NCBI GenBank assembly: GCA_023014335.1
Contig: JAECYW010000004.1
Coordinates: 3,906,001-3,970,000 of the forward strand
From: Galerina marginata
Taxonomy: Eukaryota > Basidiomycota > Agaricomycetes > Agaricales > Galerinaceae
Direction: 5' to 3'
Length of the DNA: 64,000 bases
Shown: positions 35,745 to 47,992 of the stretch, piece after piece
How positions within the stretch are numbered: the first letter of the stretch is position 1
Layout: each line of letters opens with the position of its first letter
Notes under the pieces: generated by a model
The model's database searches: none
Told to the model about the DNA's origin: nothing
What the model saw: the letters and a program-made list of their open reading frames with translations, nothing else
Made by a program: the position numbers and the translations under genes

Positions 35745-37532
35745 TCACAAGATCTGACGCTGTGCCTTCTCTCGTATCCTCTGGCACAATTGCATACTTC
35801 GGAATACCTGGCGCCATTTTTCACCCTGAACTCCTATTGAATATTTCATATCCTTGAGGTTTGGAAAGAGATGGTCCAAATATTCTGCGAGTCGAATGAC
35901 AACCTCGTCGCTTGGCTCTTCCCAGGAGGTAATACCAAGTGTTTCCAGGCAGAAACTCGGAGTTGTGGATAAGGTCGTAAGGTCTGGAATATTTGCACTG
36001 GCTTCGAGTCGGATAGGAATTTGGAGGAATCGGATATTAGGGTGCTTTAGAACAAATTTTCGAATTTGGTCGAGCTGTGGCGAGTAACTCGACGGCACAA
36101 GTGGCATGGAGAAACTTTCCAGTCTGGGCCATCTTGGCCAAGTTGTAAGTAAATCGAATTCAGATTCGCTCAAAGAGAACCCAGGAGAATTATAATGGAG
36201 TGATTGTAGGTCCCAAAACCTGCCAAAAAAATACCCAAGATCCAGAGAAGGTCCAGGATGATAAGGATAAAGCGGAATGCGGAGTCTCGGCAGAATCCCG
36301 GTGAAGTCCTCTACGCGGAGGTGACGGAGTGTTGCAAGGCCTACCAACCGCAGTGAATTCGCAAACTCCTGGTGGTTTGCTTTCGAGTCCTCTGTAGTGA
36401 TTGTAATATTGAGCGAAGCGAGTGAAACGCCGGAAAGACCTGACATAAATGCCATGATTCCCTGAGGTTTTCCGCGGAGTGTAAGGTGTTTGAGAGTGCC
36501 CATAGAACCGCATGTCCATACAGGACCGGAAGAGGAAGTACGAGGGTGGAGTTTGTCAACGTCCAATTCGATGGATTCGAGGGTACAGAGGGCGGACAGA
36601 TCTGTAAGTGATTGAGTTGTAATAGCACCCACCATCCCCGTGATCGACAAAGAAACGAGTGATCTCAATTGCGACATATCATACGACGGGATTTTGGCCG
36701 CTGATCCTTCAAGGCCTAGGAAAGCGAGCGAGTTCGCCCGGTATTGCAGCTCCAACATAAAAGATGCCACTACGGAGGTGTATCCATCTGAAATTCCTTC
36801 GATCATCACCCGAGTTAAGGTCGGCGAGGCGATGTACATCAGTTCGTGAGTCGTCCATTTGCTTACGGTCAAGTGGAATTCCCTGAGGGAGGGAAAAATT
36901 GGATCCAATGATCGTCTGAAATTCGCGACTCGGAGGAAGGCGTGTCCGGATAGTGGTTGCTGTTCCAGATGTGGACGATAAACGATGATTTTGACTTTCC
37001 GAGCTAACCTACAGAGGAGCAAGTCGTCGATCAGTGCACATAAAAAAGATGACCGACTTTGTTAGTCTGACTACGGGAGACAGGATCTAACCTCGAAAAC
37101 GTCGCCAAATCCTGCTCAGAAATGGTACCTCGAATATCCTAGAAGACTCCAGTGAGATTTTTGGCACAGTGGATTAAAGATTAGCCTAACATATGCTTTA
37201 CCAACGAGAACCAATTGTTGAAAACACCGAAATAACGGCCTTGGGGAAGTCAAGAGACTCCATTGAGCATCTCCCGCTGGCTCGACGAAAGCCCTGCAGG
37301 TCAACGCGGCCCATCCAAGCTGTTTCTTTATCTCGTATAGATCCTCAGCAGACCTGTCGGGTTTCAAGTACGAGAAGATTTCGTCGAGGATGTAAGAATT
37401 CTGAAGAGCCATTTCGTGAACACTGAGATATCGATCCGAAGGCAGGGATATGGTGGTCAAGGCGTGATTCGGATGAGAAGAATATTGACCTCGTGTAGTT
37501 CGGATGTCATTTGATCTCATCATGCTTGCCAT
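35745..37532 (-). CDS. F-box-like/leucine-rich protein A of a tandem pair
   Basis: Three exons on the minus strand: 37206-37532, a 47-nt exon 37092-37138, and 35745-37008. They give 545 residues. The F-box-like part is ALQNSYILDEIFSYLKPD then LGWAALTCRAFVEPAGDAQW. The small exon supplies DIRGTISEQDLATFSR. The large exon holds leucine-rich repeats (SLREFHLTVSKWTTHELMY, LRSLVSLSITGMVGAI, LKHLTLRGKPQGIMAFM) and ends in a Gln/Arg-rich tail. All three splice sites are shared with the neighbour at 38823-40673, supporting the model. It differs clearly from the F-box-like family at 16.7-30 and 54-60 kb. It is likely a ubiquitin-ligase adaptor by analogy; the target is unknown. Confidence 0.8.
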
Positions 37533-38822
37533 TATTGCCTCGAGTTATACAGTATGATCGTCCGTTTGTCTTAAAATACTGACGTGGACCGAGAATAACT
37601 TTGCTTGTGGGCCGAGCGCAGCAGGGCATGTAAGAGTCACAAGCTCACGAACCTGTGAAATTACAAGCAGTAAGCCAGGATAAAAGTAGAGTACGTACCT
37701 AAACATGCAGGAGAGAGGTCGACTGGGGAAAGGGCGTTGTAAGAAAGTGTAAACATATCTGTAAGAAAGGAGGGTCATTGGCGGCCGCGATTCGGATGTA
37801 GAAACAACCTTTGAGCATTTGATCCGCTATTCTCAGATGTCGGTTGAGAGAAATGGGACAGGGAATTTGAAGGATGCGTCATGCTTCTAACCGCTTAGCG
37901 TATCCCGCGTGGCAATGAGCCGCTCTGATTGAAGGATCATTGAGTCGACATCGAGTTTGTAGTTTGGGGATTGATGTTAGAAGAAAGCATCCGCTGTCGT
38001 CTCGGTATGAGTATATTGAGAAAGAGCAGGGCTAGGGAAAAAAATCGGTCAGTATCGTCACAAGAAAGCGGGAGAGACGAATAGACAGAAATCGCACGGT
38101 TATCCCCCAATCACACCCTCTGCAGTCCCAAAATCTCGCATCTTGGCTCATGATTTCACCTGACCTGACTTGTAATAGAACGTCATAAACATGTCCTGCA
38201 TATTCGCGCTGCATCTGCTCGAGCGTCGGCTTGACGTGGTAATCGTCGTCGGTATGGCGTTGTACGGCGAGAACTCAATGAAATTAGTGCACTTCGAATT
38301 CGAGCTGGACGATGTGGGGAAGAGGTTTACGTCATGTAGAATTTAGTTCTCGGCAATGAGTGTATTCAGTAATAAGACTGGAGGAGGAGGAGGAGGAGCG
38401 GTCAGCGTTCATTAAAGAGCCGGAACGGAGGAAAAATATCCCGCCAAATCCAGAAATGCTGATGTTCTGGGGCTCGGTAAGTTGCAATCGTGCTTCATAT
38501 AATAAAAAACTTACCAAGTCGAGTTGACAACGTTGGAGTATTATCAACACCCCATCCAGAACTACGTCAAGTTAATTTCCACTATACCCAACAACGATTC
38601 GATTCACAATGCATGTCAATGGTGGTCTTCCTAAGTTCAAACTTTACTTCTCTATGACCCTATGCTTTCACTCAGTCCAATCAAGCATCGACGACACGAT
38701 GAGGTCATTACATACGACGAATGTGTCCATTTTCTGGCTACAGCAGATCCTCAATCACAGCCGAACCACCACACTTGGATATTTCGAATTTTCGATCCGC
38801 TTCATTGAAGTCTTCCCGTCTG
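37533..38822. other. Spacer between the tandem F-box-like genes
   Basis: About 1.3 kb holding the promoter of gene A and, from about 38583, the second copy of the duplicated unit. A short GGA-repeat occurs near 38384. No further gene is supported. Confidence 0.4.
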
Positions 38823-40673
38823 TTACAAGATCTGATGCTGGGCCTTCTCCCGTATCCTCTGGCACAACTGCATACTTCGGAATACCTGGCGCCATTTTTG
38901 ACCTTGGAATTCTTGGGAATAGTTCATATTCTTGAGGTTTGGAAAGAGATGGTCCAGATATTCTGCGAGTCGAATGACGGTTTCGTCGTCCATTTCATTC
39001 CTGGAAGTAATACCAAGTGTTTCAAGGCCGAAACTCGGCATTGTGGAAAAGATCGTAGGGTCCGGAATATCTCCAGGTTCAAACTGGATAGGAATTTGGA
39101 GAAATCGGATGTTAGGGTGCTGTAGAACAAATTTTCGAATTTGATCGAGCTGTGGGCACCCTTCTATCGGGATAAGTGGCACGGAGAAAGTTTCAAGCCT
39201 GGGCCATCGTAGTTCAGATATAATTGAACCGAATTCCGATTCGTTCAAAGAGATCCCCTGACAATCATAACGAAGGGAGTGCAAGTTAAGAAACTTGCAA
39301 AAAAAGTACCCGAGATCTAGAGGAAGTCTGCCAAAATGTGAGATGCTAGTGCGCAGTCGCGGCAGAATCCCTGCCAAGTCCTCTATGTGTAGGTGATGGA
39401 GTGAGTTGAAGGCTGCCCACGGCAGCGAGTTTACGAAGTCCTGGGGGTTTGTCCTCAACTCCTCTGCGTTGATGGTAACATTGAGTGAGGCGAGTGGAAC
39501 GCCGGAAAGACCGGTCATAAACGCCATGATGCCTTGAGGTTTTCCGCGAACTGTAAGGTGTTTGAGGGTGCCCACAGAACCGCATGACCATACAGGACCG
39601 GACGAGAGAGTTCGAGGTTGAAGTGCGTCAACGTCCAATTCGATGGACTCGAGGGCACAGAGGGTGGACAGGTCTTTGAGCGATTTGGTTCTAATAGCAC
39701 CAACCATCCCCACGATCGACAAGGAAACGAGCGATCGTAATTGCGATATATCATACGACGGGATTTTGGTCGTCGTTCCTTTAAGGCCTAGGAATGCGAG
39801 TGACTTTGCCCGGTAATGCAGCCCCAACATAAAGGCTGCCACCGTGGCCGTGTATTCTTCTGAGATTCCTTCAATCATCACACGAATCAAGGATGGCGAG
39901 ACGATGTGAATCAGTTCGTGGTTCGTCCAGTCGCTCAGAGTCAAGTGGAATTCTTTGAGGCAGGGAAAAATTGGATCTGATGATTCTCGGAAATTCGCGA
40001 CTCGGAGGAAGGCCTGTCCGGATAGTGGTTCCTGCTCCAGATGTGGACAGTAAACGATAATCTTGACTTTCCGAGCTAACCTATAGATAAGCAAGTCGTC
40101 GATCAGTACACATTAAATAAAGAACATTACGAGTTTTATTGGTGGGCTAACCTCGAAAACGTCGACAAATCCTGCTCGGAAATGGTACCTCGAATATCCT
40201 AAGAGATTCCAGTAAACTTTTTGGCACAGTCGATGATCATAAAAGATTGGTCTGACATATGATCCACCAACAAGCGTTAATTGCTGAAAACACCTAAATA
40301 ACGGCCTGGGGGAAGTCAGGAAACTCCATTGCGCATCTCCCGCTGGCTTGACGAAAGCCCTGCAGGTCAACGCGGCCCATCCGAGCTGTTTCTTTATCTG
40401 GTATAAGCCTTCAGCCTGAGACCTGTCAGGTTTTAGGTACGAGAAGATTTCTTCGAGGATGTAAGAATTTTGAAGCGCCATGTTTTGAACACTGTCAATG
40501 ACATCCGAATTCAAAGGGAAGGACATGGTGGTCATAATCGTGATTGTTAGAAGAGTATTCTCGTTAGAGTAGTCCAATCTGTCGGGATTTGGGAGGCTAA
40601 GGCTGGGAGATGCGTCGAGTGCGGAGTCGCCTCGCACGCGATGACAAGAGGCAAGCAGGAGGTGAATATCCAA
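38823..40673 (-). CDS. F-box-like/leucine-rich protein B of a tandem pair
   Basis: Three exons: 40272-40673, 40152-40198 (47 nt) and 38823-40080. They give up to 568 residues. The paralogue of the gene at 35745-37532 has identical intron phases and the same 47-nt middle exon. F-box-like segment ALQNSYILEEIFSYLKPD, then LGWAALTCRAFVKPAGDAQW; leucine-rich part with CLKEFHLTLSDWTNHEL, LRSLVSLSIVGMVGAI and LKHLTVRGKPQGIMAFMTGL; tail ends LCQRIREKAQHQIL. The first ATG at 40673 gives a longer N-terminus than gene A. An in-frame ATG at 40535 (MTTMSFPLNS) matches gene A better and may be the true start. Confidence 0.78.
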
Positions 40674-40949
40674 GTTTCAACTACCGTGCACAGCCACTGA
40701 TGAGATGTCGCGTAAAAACGGTAAATAGTCCTATTTAATGACATTTGAGCTCATCATCGAATTTTACATACTGCTCCTCGGAGAATGCTACTATACAGAT
40801 GTTACAACATAAATGATGAGGGTAACTCGATGTTGATACAGAAATGCGCATGCAAAAAAAGAACCGGAACCAGATCCAGATCCAGAACAAAGTACAAAAA
40901 CAATATTTCATACCAGTAGGCGAACGAGCCTCGAGAGCGGCTCACCCTA

Positions 40950-41140
40950 ACCCTGTAATTAACGACAATACCTATTACAAAGCCCCCATCCCGTCTAAGC
41001 CTCAACAATGCGTAAGGGGCAGGAGAGGAGGAGGAAGGAGAGGGAAGGAGAAAGCAGGATGAGCGGGAGAGAAATTAACGACAACACCTATTGCGAAGCA
41101 CCATCCCGTCAAAGCCTACCAAAACGTAAGGGGCAGGAGA
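40950..41140. repeat. Short direct tandem repeat, about 115-bp period
   Basis: The stretch beginning AATTAACGACAATACCTATT (from about 40957) and ending CGTAAGGGGCAGGAGAGGAG recurs about 115 bp later (AATTAACGACAACACCTATT ... CGTAAGGGGCAGGAGAGGAG). Copies differ by a few bases. No gene spans them. Confidence 0.75.
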
Positions 41141-41399
41141 GGAGGAGGAAGAAAAAGCACCGCCCATGCCGAGGTCCGTGCACGCCAGGAACGCACGCCC
41201 ACGCCGGCTGCGTCGAGCTCGAGCAGGGTTGCAGGGTTTTGATGCTTAAGTCGTTGGTGTGGTTGTGATGATGAGGCGGGCTGCCGGTGTGAGGACGGTT
41301 GTGACGGCGAAGGCGACGGAAAGGTGCTTGTGCTTCTCCCTATGCTTGTGAGGAAGGACGGTTGTGATTGCCAGGGCAAAGAAAGGAAGGAAGAGACCG

Positions 41400-42480
41400 G
41401 GCTTCCTGTCCTAAGTTACCAAAGCGTACCCAGATCCGGGATACGCATCATCGGCGCTGCCCCTGTTCTCTTGCTTCTCCTGTCCTCATCCCCAGCCCCC
41501 TTCCCGCCCATGCACGGTGCACCCTGGCCCAAGTTCAAGTTCGAGTTCGAGTTTGGGCTTCAGCTCCCCCTCAGGCTCAACCTCGCGTGGATTTCCCTGA
41601 AAATAAAAAGTTGGAAACCTCGCAACAGGTTCGTGCACTGATATGCGTACTCCTTTTGAGTATGCGAGGGCGAGAGCGAGGGCGAGGAGGGTTTGGAGGA
41701 GGGTGGCGAGGTCTTGTTCGTGCGAGTGCGAGTGCGAGTGCGGATGTGCTTGTAGTCGCACTGCCGAAGAAGAGGACGGAGCCGACGGATCCAACGAAGA
41801 CGACGCAGACGAAGTCAAAGCCTCCCCATGCCCCCACATCCAAACACACCTGCAGCTCCCGCGGCTCGTCCCGGCGCGGCGCGCCCACACCACGCGCGGG
41901 AGGACGCCGTCTTTTACGTTTCCGTGGTAGTTGTAGTAGTGCAGGGTTAGGTGCTTCAGGTTGGGGAGGATGTCAGGGTTTGCCTTCATTTCCATCGAGA
42001 TCCAGCTCCGACTCAGCTTGAGCTCGAGCTCTGGTTCATGCTCCAAAGAAGAGAGGCACGCCATGCCCATGGGCCATCAACACCCAAACTCCTAAGCACA
42101 CACCCCGAACGAACGAGCATGCCTAGAAGGGCGTCGACGTCCAATTATGATGCCCACGCCGGGTGCGGCGAGCTCGAGCTCAAGCAGGGTTTTAATGTCT
42201 TCAGGTTTGAAGTTGTTGTGGCGATGGGGTGTGGTTGCGAGGAGGACTGCCAGTGCCAGTGAGGACGGCTGTGATTGAGCCGAGGGCCGAGGGCCGAGGG
42301 GCGAGGGCGAGGGCGACGCGGATGTGGTTGTGGTTGTGGTTGTGGTTGTGAGGAAGGAGTGATTGCCTGGGCAAGGAAAGAGCAGAGGAAGAGAACGAAG
42401 AACAGACTTCCTAGCCTGTCCTACCAAAGCGTATCCAGATCAGGCATATGCATCATCGGCGCTGCGCCTTTGCCTTTGCC
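41400..42480. repeat. Direct duplication of about 1.0 kb spacing inside the F-box/leucine-rich locus
   Basis: The phrase CCAAAGCGTACCCAGATCCG ... CATCATCGGCGCTGC at about 41418-41460 recurs at about 42425-42465 with a few changes (CCAAAGCGTATCCAGATCAG). The sequences that follow also correspond (a proline-encoding tract, then a segment with AAAATAAAAAAGT-like sequence and the leucine-rich module). This indicates a tandem duplication of roughly 1 kb that has since diverged. Confidence 0.65.
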
Positions 42481-44719
42481 TTTTCTGTCTTCGCCCTTCG
42501 CCCTTGGCCTTGCCTGGCTCGCCCCCCTCCACCACCTTCCCCTCAGGCTCGCGGCTCGCGGCTCGCGCGGGTTCCCTCTAAAATAAAAAAGTCGGAAAAC
42601 GCGCGACGGCCCGGTTTTCGTGCACTGAAACCCTCAACCCTCACGCCGGAGGATGAGGATGCGAGGTGCAGGTGCAGAAGGGTGTGGAGGTCTTGCTCGT
42701 GTTCGTGTTTGTGTTTGTGTTCGTGCGGCTGTGGGTGCGGCTGTGGGTGTGGGTGTGGGTGCAGCGCTGGATTTGGATTTGGTTTTGATTTTGATTGCTT
42801 GAGTTGAGCAAAGAAGGGGGAGACGGGGCAGGGGCAGGAGCAGGGGCAGGGGCAGGGGCAGGGGCAGGGGCAGGGGCGGTTCTGGGAGAAGGCATGGAAG
42901 AGGAAGACGACTGGTAGGAAGAGGAAGAAGCAAAAGCATCCGCACCCGCACCCGCACCGCCGAGGTCCAAACACACCCGCAGCTCCCGCAGCTCGACGCT
43001 ACGCGTGCGAGCACCCCGTCGTTTCCTTTTCCGAGGTAGTTGTGCAGGATGTCGATGAGGTGTTGGAGGTTGGGGAGGATGTCAGGTCTGTCTTCATCTT
43101 GATCTCGTTCCTGGACCTGGTCTTCATCTCGGTGTCAGTCTGCGTCGGGAGGCTTTGGATCTGATTGAGGTCGAGTTCAGACCGCGCGAGGAGGAGAGGA
43201 CCAATTCCGCTCTTACTTATATCAGACAAAACCGTCAACGCCACCACATAGCGGAACACTGGCTCGGCTCTGGCTCTGGCTCTGGTCCGGAAGAGGAAGA
43301 TGAAGAGGAGGGGCACGCTATACCCATCACCATCAACACCCAAACTCCTGGGCACATACCCACACCCCGAGCGGACGAGCATCTCGAGGAGCGCGTCGGC
43401 GTCGACGTCCGGTTGGGAGACGAGGTGTGGGTGGCGGGATGTTATTTGTAGAGAGGTGAGAGAGGGGAGGGTGAGAGAGGAGAAGAGGAGTGAGAAGGAG
43501 GAGAATCTGTCGCATATGAGGCTTTCTACTCGGTCGAGGGTGAATGGTCTTGCCCTGGGAGGAGAGGAGAAGGAGAAGGAGGAGGGTCGGTTCGATGTCA
43601 TGCGCCGCATTCGGAGCGTATTTTAATTCTAATTCTGCGCAATCGGCTAACGAGGAGGAGGAGAAGAGGCTCGAAGAAGAGAGGTCCATGCAATGCAATG
43701 CAGAGTCAGTTCCACCAGCCTGCAGCACCACGGCGTGTCCTCCGTCATGCCGGTGCCAGCCAACGACTTTCCCTTTCCCCAATCAACCCCCTCCAACCGC
43801 TCCGGCTCCGATGAATGCAGCACGTCAAAGAACGCTTCCATATCCTCCTCCTCCCCCGCCCGGGTGTCCACTCGAACCTCATATGCTCCAAGCAGCGGCA
43901 CCCCTCCCAGTCCCGGCCGAAGCCGAAGCCGAAGCCCAGCAAACGCGGGCGGGGCTGCACACACCGCAGCGGCATAAGCGTGAAGCTCACCCTCCTCCTC
44001 CTCCTATGCGCCTGCGCAACAAACAGCCTTGCGATAGCGGCTGCTGCCGGGTCGGGAATGGTATACTTAGTGCGCCAGTCCGAGGGTGAGCGGGAGCGGG
44101 CACGACGGGTACGAGCCGGTTTGTGCGAGGAGAGGAGGAATGCGATAAAGGCCACGTCCGAGCGGACGGGGCAGAGGACGTGGATCGAGGACCAGAGAGA
44201 GGGGGTGTGCTGCGCGAGGTGGCGCCAGGAGTGGTTGATGTGGGATAGGAGGAGCGGGGTGGTTGGGCTTGGGCTTGGGGTGGGGAAGGGAGAGGAGGGG
44301 AAGGGGGAGGAGGGGAAGGGGAAGGGGGAGCAGGAGATGCGTCGGGTGATTTGGTGGCTGAACCTGTCTTGGGGCGTGCGTGGGGAGGGGTGTAGGGTGT
44401 GGATGAAGATGGTGGTGATTAGCTCGGGTGGGAGGAGGTGGATCGGAAGGACTGGATGCAAGTGTGAGGGCGCGGGCGAGGGCGCGAGTGTGCGTGTGCG
44501 CACGACGGGGTGCGGCTGGCTCAGGCTCGGCTTAGAGCTTGCGAGGACGAGCCTGAGGGCAGACCAGTGGGGTTCGTTGTGCTTTAATGATCCATGTAAA
44601 GAGGAGAGGAGGCTGCGCCGGTCGAACGTGAGGAGCGCTTTGGTTCGCCAGGGATACGCGGCATCGTGCTGCGATGAAAACGTCAATGAAAGTCGATGGC
44701 AAATAGGTACAGCACTCAC
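41486..44719 (-). pseudogene. Disrupted F-box/leucine-rich locus with low-complexity expansions and internal duplication
   Basis: The 5' part (minus strand, from 44719) has an F-box: PIHLLPPELITTIFIHTL, then PLLLSHINHSWRHLAQHTP and SLWSSIHVLCP, the standard fungal layout. The frame breaks near 43890: the coding sense continues in another frame as DTRAGEEEDMEAFFDVLH, LVELTLHC and later as RVESLICDRF, LTLPSLTSLQI. Further down, leucine-rich pieces appear twice (DILPNLKHLTLHYYNY near 41.95 kb and DILPNLQHLIDIL near 43.05 kb). Between them lie runs of G/C-rich hexamers (GGGGCA at about 42830-42885, TGTGGT at about 42310). A live protein cannot be assembled, so I call it a pseudogene or a locus with sequence errors. 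The first ATG is used only as a marker; a possible intron lies just upstream (44690-44735). Confidence 0.55.
42828..42890. repeat. GGGGCA hexanucleotide minisatellite
   Basis: About nine near-perfect GGGGCA/GGAGCA units. It reads as a Pro-Ala run on the minus strand. Related G/C-rich simple repeats occur at 42310-42350 (TGTGGT) and 45935-45962 (GGTGCG). Confidence 0.85.
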
Positions 44720-45095
44720 CGAGGAGAAGAATACATACAGTATGGTCTCAAGACCCGCAATTCGCCCAAGATAAAGGGACTTTCGTCATGCTAGTCACAA
44801 GCCCAGCCACGCGCTTTAGCTGACATTTCTCGAACCAGAACGGAGCTTTAGGAGGAGGAAAGACAGTCATGTCTGGCGTGACCACCCACGAGATCCAGAC
44901 GAGCTTTCCTTTCCACGACGGTGGACGTGGACGTGGAGTTTAGTGAGTTCGAGGGTAATCGCTTTTAGAGAGTGTTGTTTCTAGCAGAACAGAGTTGCTA
45001 TCATACAAAGGCGAAGCCAAACAACATCCGTCATGCCTCCTTTTGGACGTGCTAAATTACTCCCGTGCCCCTGACAGACGCGTCCAAAATTCCAA

Positions 45096-47760
45096 ATGCT
45101 CCGAGCGCGTCCAAAAGCAAACGACCCAAACGAATGGCGTGCACCAGACGCGACTCTGCCTCTGCTTGTCGACGAGGACGCGTTCAAACCTAAACCCAAA
45201 CGACGGCGTATCTCAGGCTGGCGGGCATATCTCCTGCGGACAAGGCTTGTAATCACCAGATCCCGGTTTTTCTTCCTGCTAGCTGCCTTTCTCTTGGTTT
45301 TTGGTGGATATATGCGCTTGAAACCTGGTTTTCGGACTTTGAACTTCTCGCTCGGTGAAGGTTCTACGCTTGGAAATCAGACAGCAGCACTCGCGAACGC
45401 TTCAGATGCAGATTCAAAGACGTACTCCCACCCCCGCCCCGAAGCGCCTCTCCAGCCCACCACAAACCCAAACCCAATCCGCCCATGGAAATACAAGTAC
45501 ACCCTCATCGACCGTCGGGTCCTCGAGAAACTAGACAAAAAATCCTCCATCTTCATGCAAGACCGCGGGCTGTCGTTCTCGTTGTCCCCACTTCCACCCC
45601 CACCCAGCTCCCAGTGGAAGCGGCCCATCGTAACAAGCATACCCAAACCCAAGCGCAAACGGCGTCCCGCTGTCGTCCTCGGCAGCGGGGGCGAAGCTCC
45701 CAGTCCCATTTCCACCCCCCATCCAACCCACGCCTACCTCCTCCCCCTCCGCATCCCCGAACAAGAATCCAAAGCCCGCATCCACCTCTCCCAACTCCTC
45801 CTCCTCTCTTCCCTTCTGAACCGCACGCTGGTGCTTCCGGGCGTGGGCAGGAGCAGGGTGGGCGCGTGTTTTGGGTTGGGGTTTGGTGTTTATTATGATT
45901 TGGGGTCTTTATATGATTTGGGGTCTTTGGGGGGTGGTGCGGGTGCGGGTGCGGGTGCGGGCGGGTGTGGAGGGGAAGGGGGAAGGAAGGCGTTTATCGA
46001 GATGGACGCGTTCAGAGCTTACATCGACGCACAAGAAGGCCCGACGAGATCGCGGCTCGTCTCTGTCATACCCGCTCCCGTGCCTGCTCCCGTGGGTCCA
46101 GCCCTACCAATCGACGACGAGGACGAGGAGGACGCGATCTACACAAACGAACACGTCTCAGCGCACTTCGAAAACAAGGAAAAAGCAAGAGAAAAAGAAA
46201 AAGACTCGCCCGGGTGTTTGCACACCAAATTCCATAACCTCCTACTCGACGGCCCGGGGGTGATCATGTCCACCACCGATAGGACGTTGAAGACTCAGAG
46301 CCTGACTCAGAGCCGACTCGGAGACGGGGGCGGGGGCGGGGGCTGGAACGGGGGAAGCAGGTCGGTCGGGGACGCAGTGCTCGACGCGTTCAGAGCGATC
46401 CTGTCCCGTCCCGGTCCCGGTCCTGGTCCTGGGCTTGGGGGTGGACTTTCCGGGTCAGAGGAAGAGGACGATGGACCACCCGTGTCAGACCCGCCGGTGC
46501 TGATCATAAACTGGGACCTGCGCCATCCCATTTTCCCTCCTGCCCCTCCCGCCGCTCCTCCTGTCCCTTTTCCCCCTTCCCCTCCTGCCCCTCCGCCTTC
46601 TTCCCCTTCCCCACCCTCTCCTCCATTCCCCCCCAATAACCCAGCTCAAATCCACCCCGAAAACCAAGCCCAAACCCTCCAATACCCCCAAACACTCCAA
46701 TACGCCCCAGCCCTATACGCACTCGCACGAACCCTCTCTCCCTCCCAAGCTGAAGCCCAGGTCCAGGTTCAAGCTCGAGCCCAGGTCCAAGCCCAGGTCC
46801 AAGCCCAAGCTCAAGCCCAGGTCCAAGCCCAAGCCCAAGCTCAGGGCGAACGCGGACCCGCACCCGCACCCGCACCCGCACCAGCACCCTACCTAGCAAT
46901 CCACTGGCGCCTCGAAACAGTCGACCCCGCGCTCCTCGCAGACTGCGCACACGCGCTCGTGGATCTGCTCGGGAGGGTGTTGAGGGAGTCTGCTGCTGTT
47001 TCTGCTGTTGCTGACACCGCCGACGCTGTTTCTTCCGCCTCCAACGCTGACGACACCCCAGGAGGGAACCCTCGCACGAGCGCTAGGGTGAGGACGGTAT
47101 GGTTCGCGAGCGACTACCCATACCCCATCGCCCGGCGCACTCGTCCTCTGACTGGAACGGCGACAGGGAAGGACGAAGGCGAGCGGCCGGCGATGACCCC
47201 GAAATCAGGCACTTTTCGTGACTTCGAGATACGCCACGAGGAAGCTGTGAACATCCTGCGTGACGCTTTCGAGCCAGGAGGAGAGCTAGCAGGCTCAGGG
47301 TCGGGGGAGGGGGAGGGGATGGGGTGGAGGTTGACGGACCTTGCTGAATCTGTATCTGATTTCCTGTCGACTTCGACGGAGAGGGAGAGGCAAGCGCAAT
47401 CGCAAAGAGCACCCGAAGAAGAAGGACAGGAGAAGGCGAAGGAGCACCAAGTGCCGCTTGAAGACTCGGGTGTCCTAGGGATTCTAGACAAGATAATCAG
47501 CATCCAAGCGGACTTGTTCGTCAGTGGGTCGAGGTTGTGTGCGCGGAAGAGGTGTGTTTTGACCTTCCCATCCTGATTGATCTGAAACGAATGAATGTTA
47601 ATGTCATTGTCATTGCAGCTCTTTCACTAAACAGATCGTCGATGCTAGGCAGAGCGAATGGGACAGGAGCGGGGGCATGGGCAGGAATGAAGACAGGAAT
47701 GGGGGCAGGAGCGGGGATGGAGGGTCTTATCTGAGGAATGTGGTTGATATTTTTGGGTAG
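45096..47760 (+). CDS. Type II membrane protein resembling fungal GDP-fucose O-fucosyltransferase-like proteins
   Basis: Two exons (45096-47551, 47619-47760) give 865 residues. A basic cytosolic N-terminus precedes one membrane anchor at about 57-73 (FFFLLAAFLLVFGGYM); the rest should be lumenal (Golgi/ER). Family-like blocks are AYLLPLRIPEQESKARIHLS followed by LLNRTLVLPGVG; LIINWDLRHPIF; YLAIHWRLETVDP; TVWFASDYPYPI; and the C-terminal GILDKIISIQADLFVSGSRL then SSFTKQIVDAR and ending LRNVVDIFG. This matches the arrangement of fungal O-fucosyltransferase-like proteins, including the R in the HWRLE block. Odd features are low-complexity insertions: Gly-rich at about 280-295, Pro-rich at about 480-520 and Ala-Gln-Val repeats at about 555-590. 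Activity on a substrate is not shown. Confidence 0.75.
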
Positions 47761-47992
47761 GGTAGATAGTGTAGAGCGAACAATGCATCCTGTGAAGCCT
47801 AGCAGTTTACCAAACGTCAGACTCATAGGAACGGAGGAAAGGAAAGGAAAGAAAAGAGAGTATCCTGCATTGCGAAAAAAAAATGGCATAGCTGGTACAT
47901 CGAATGCATGAGTCATACCACATAATTCTGTTCGTCGTATCGTATCGGATGGCACCCCGCACCTCCCCTCCCCTCCTCCTCCTCACTCCAAT

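Noticed and set aside
42828..42890. Regular G/C-rich repeat array that could suggest a CRISPR-like structure
   Set aside because: The units are contiguous hexamers with no spacers, in a eukaryotic genome; it is a simple minisatellite.
46307..46950. Gly/Leu-rich minus-strand open frames within the O-fucosyltransferase-like gene
   Set aside because: They mirror the Pro- and Ala-Gln-rich tracts and have no independent support.
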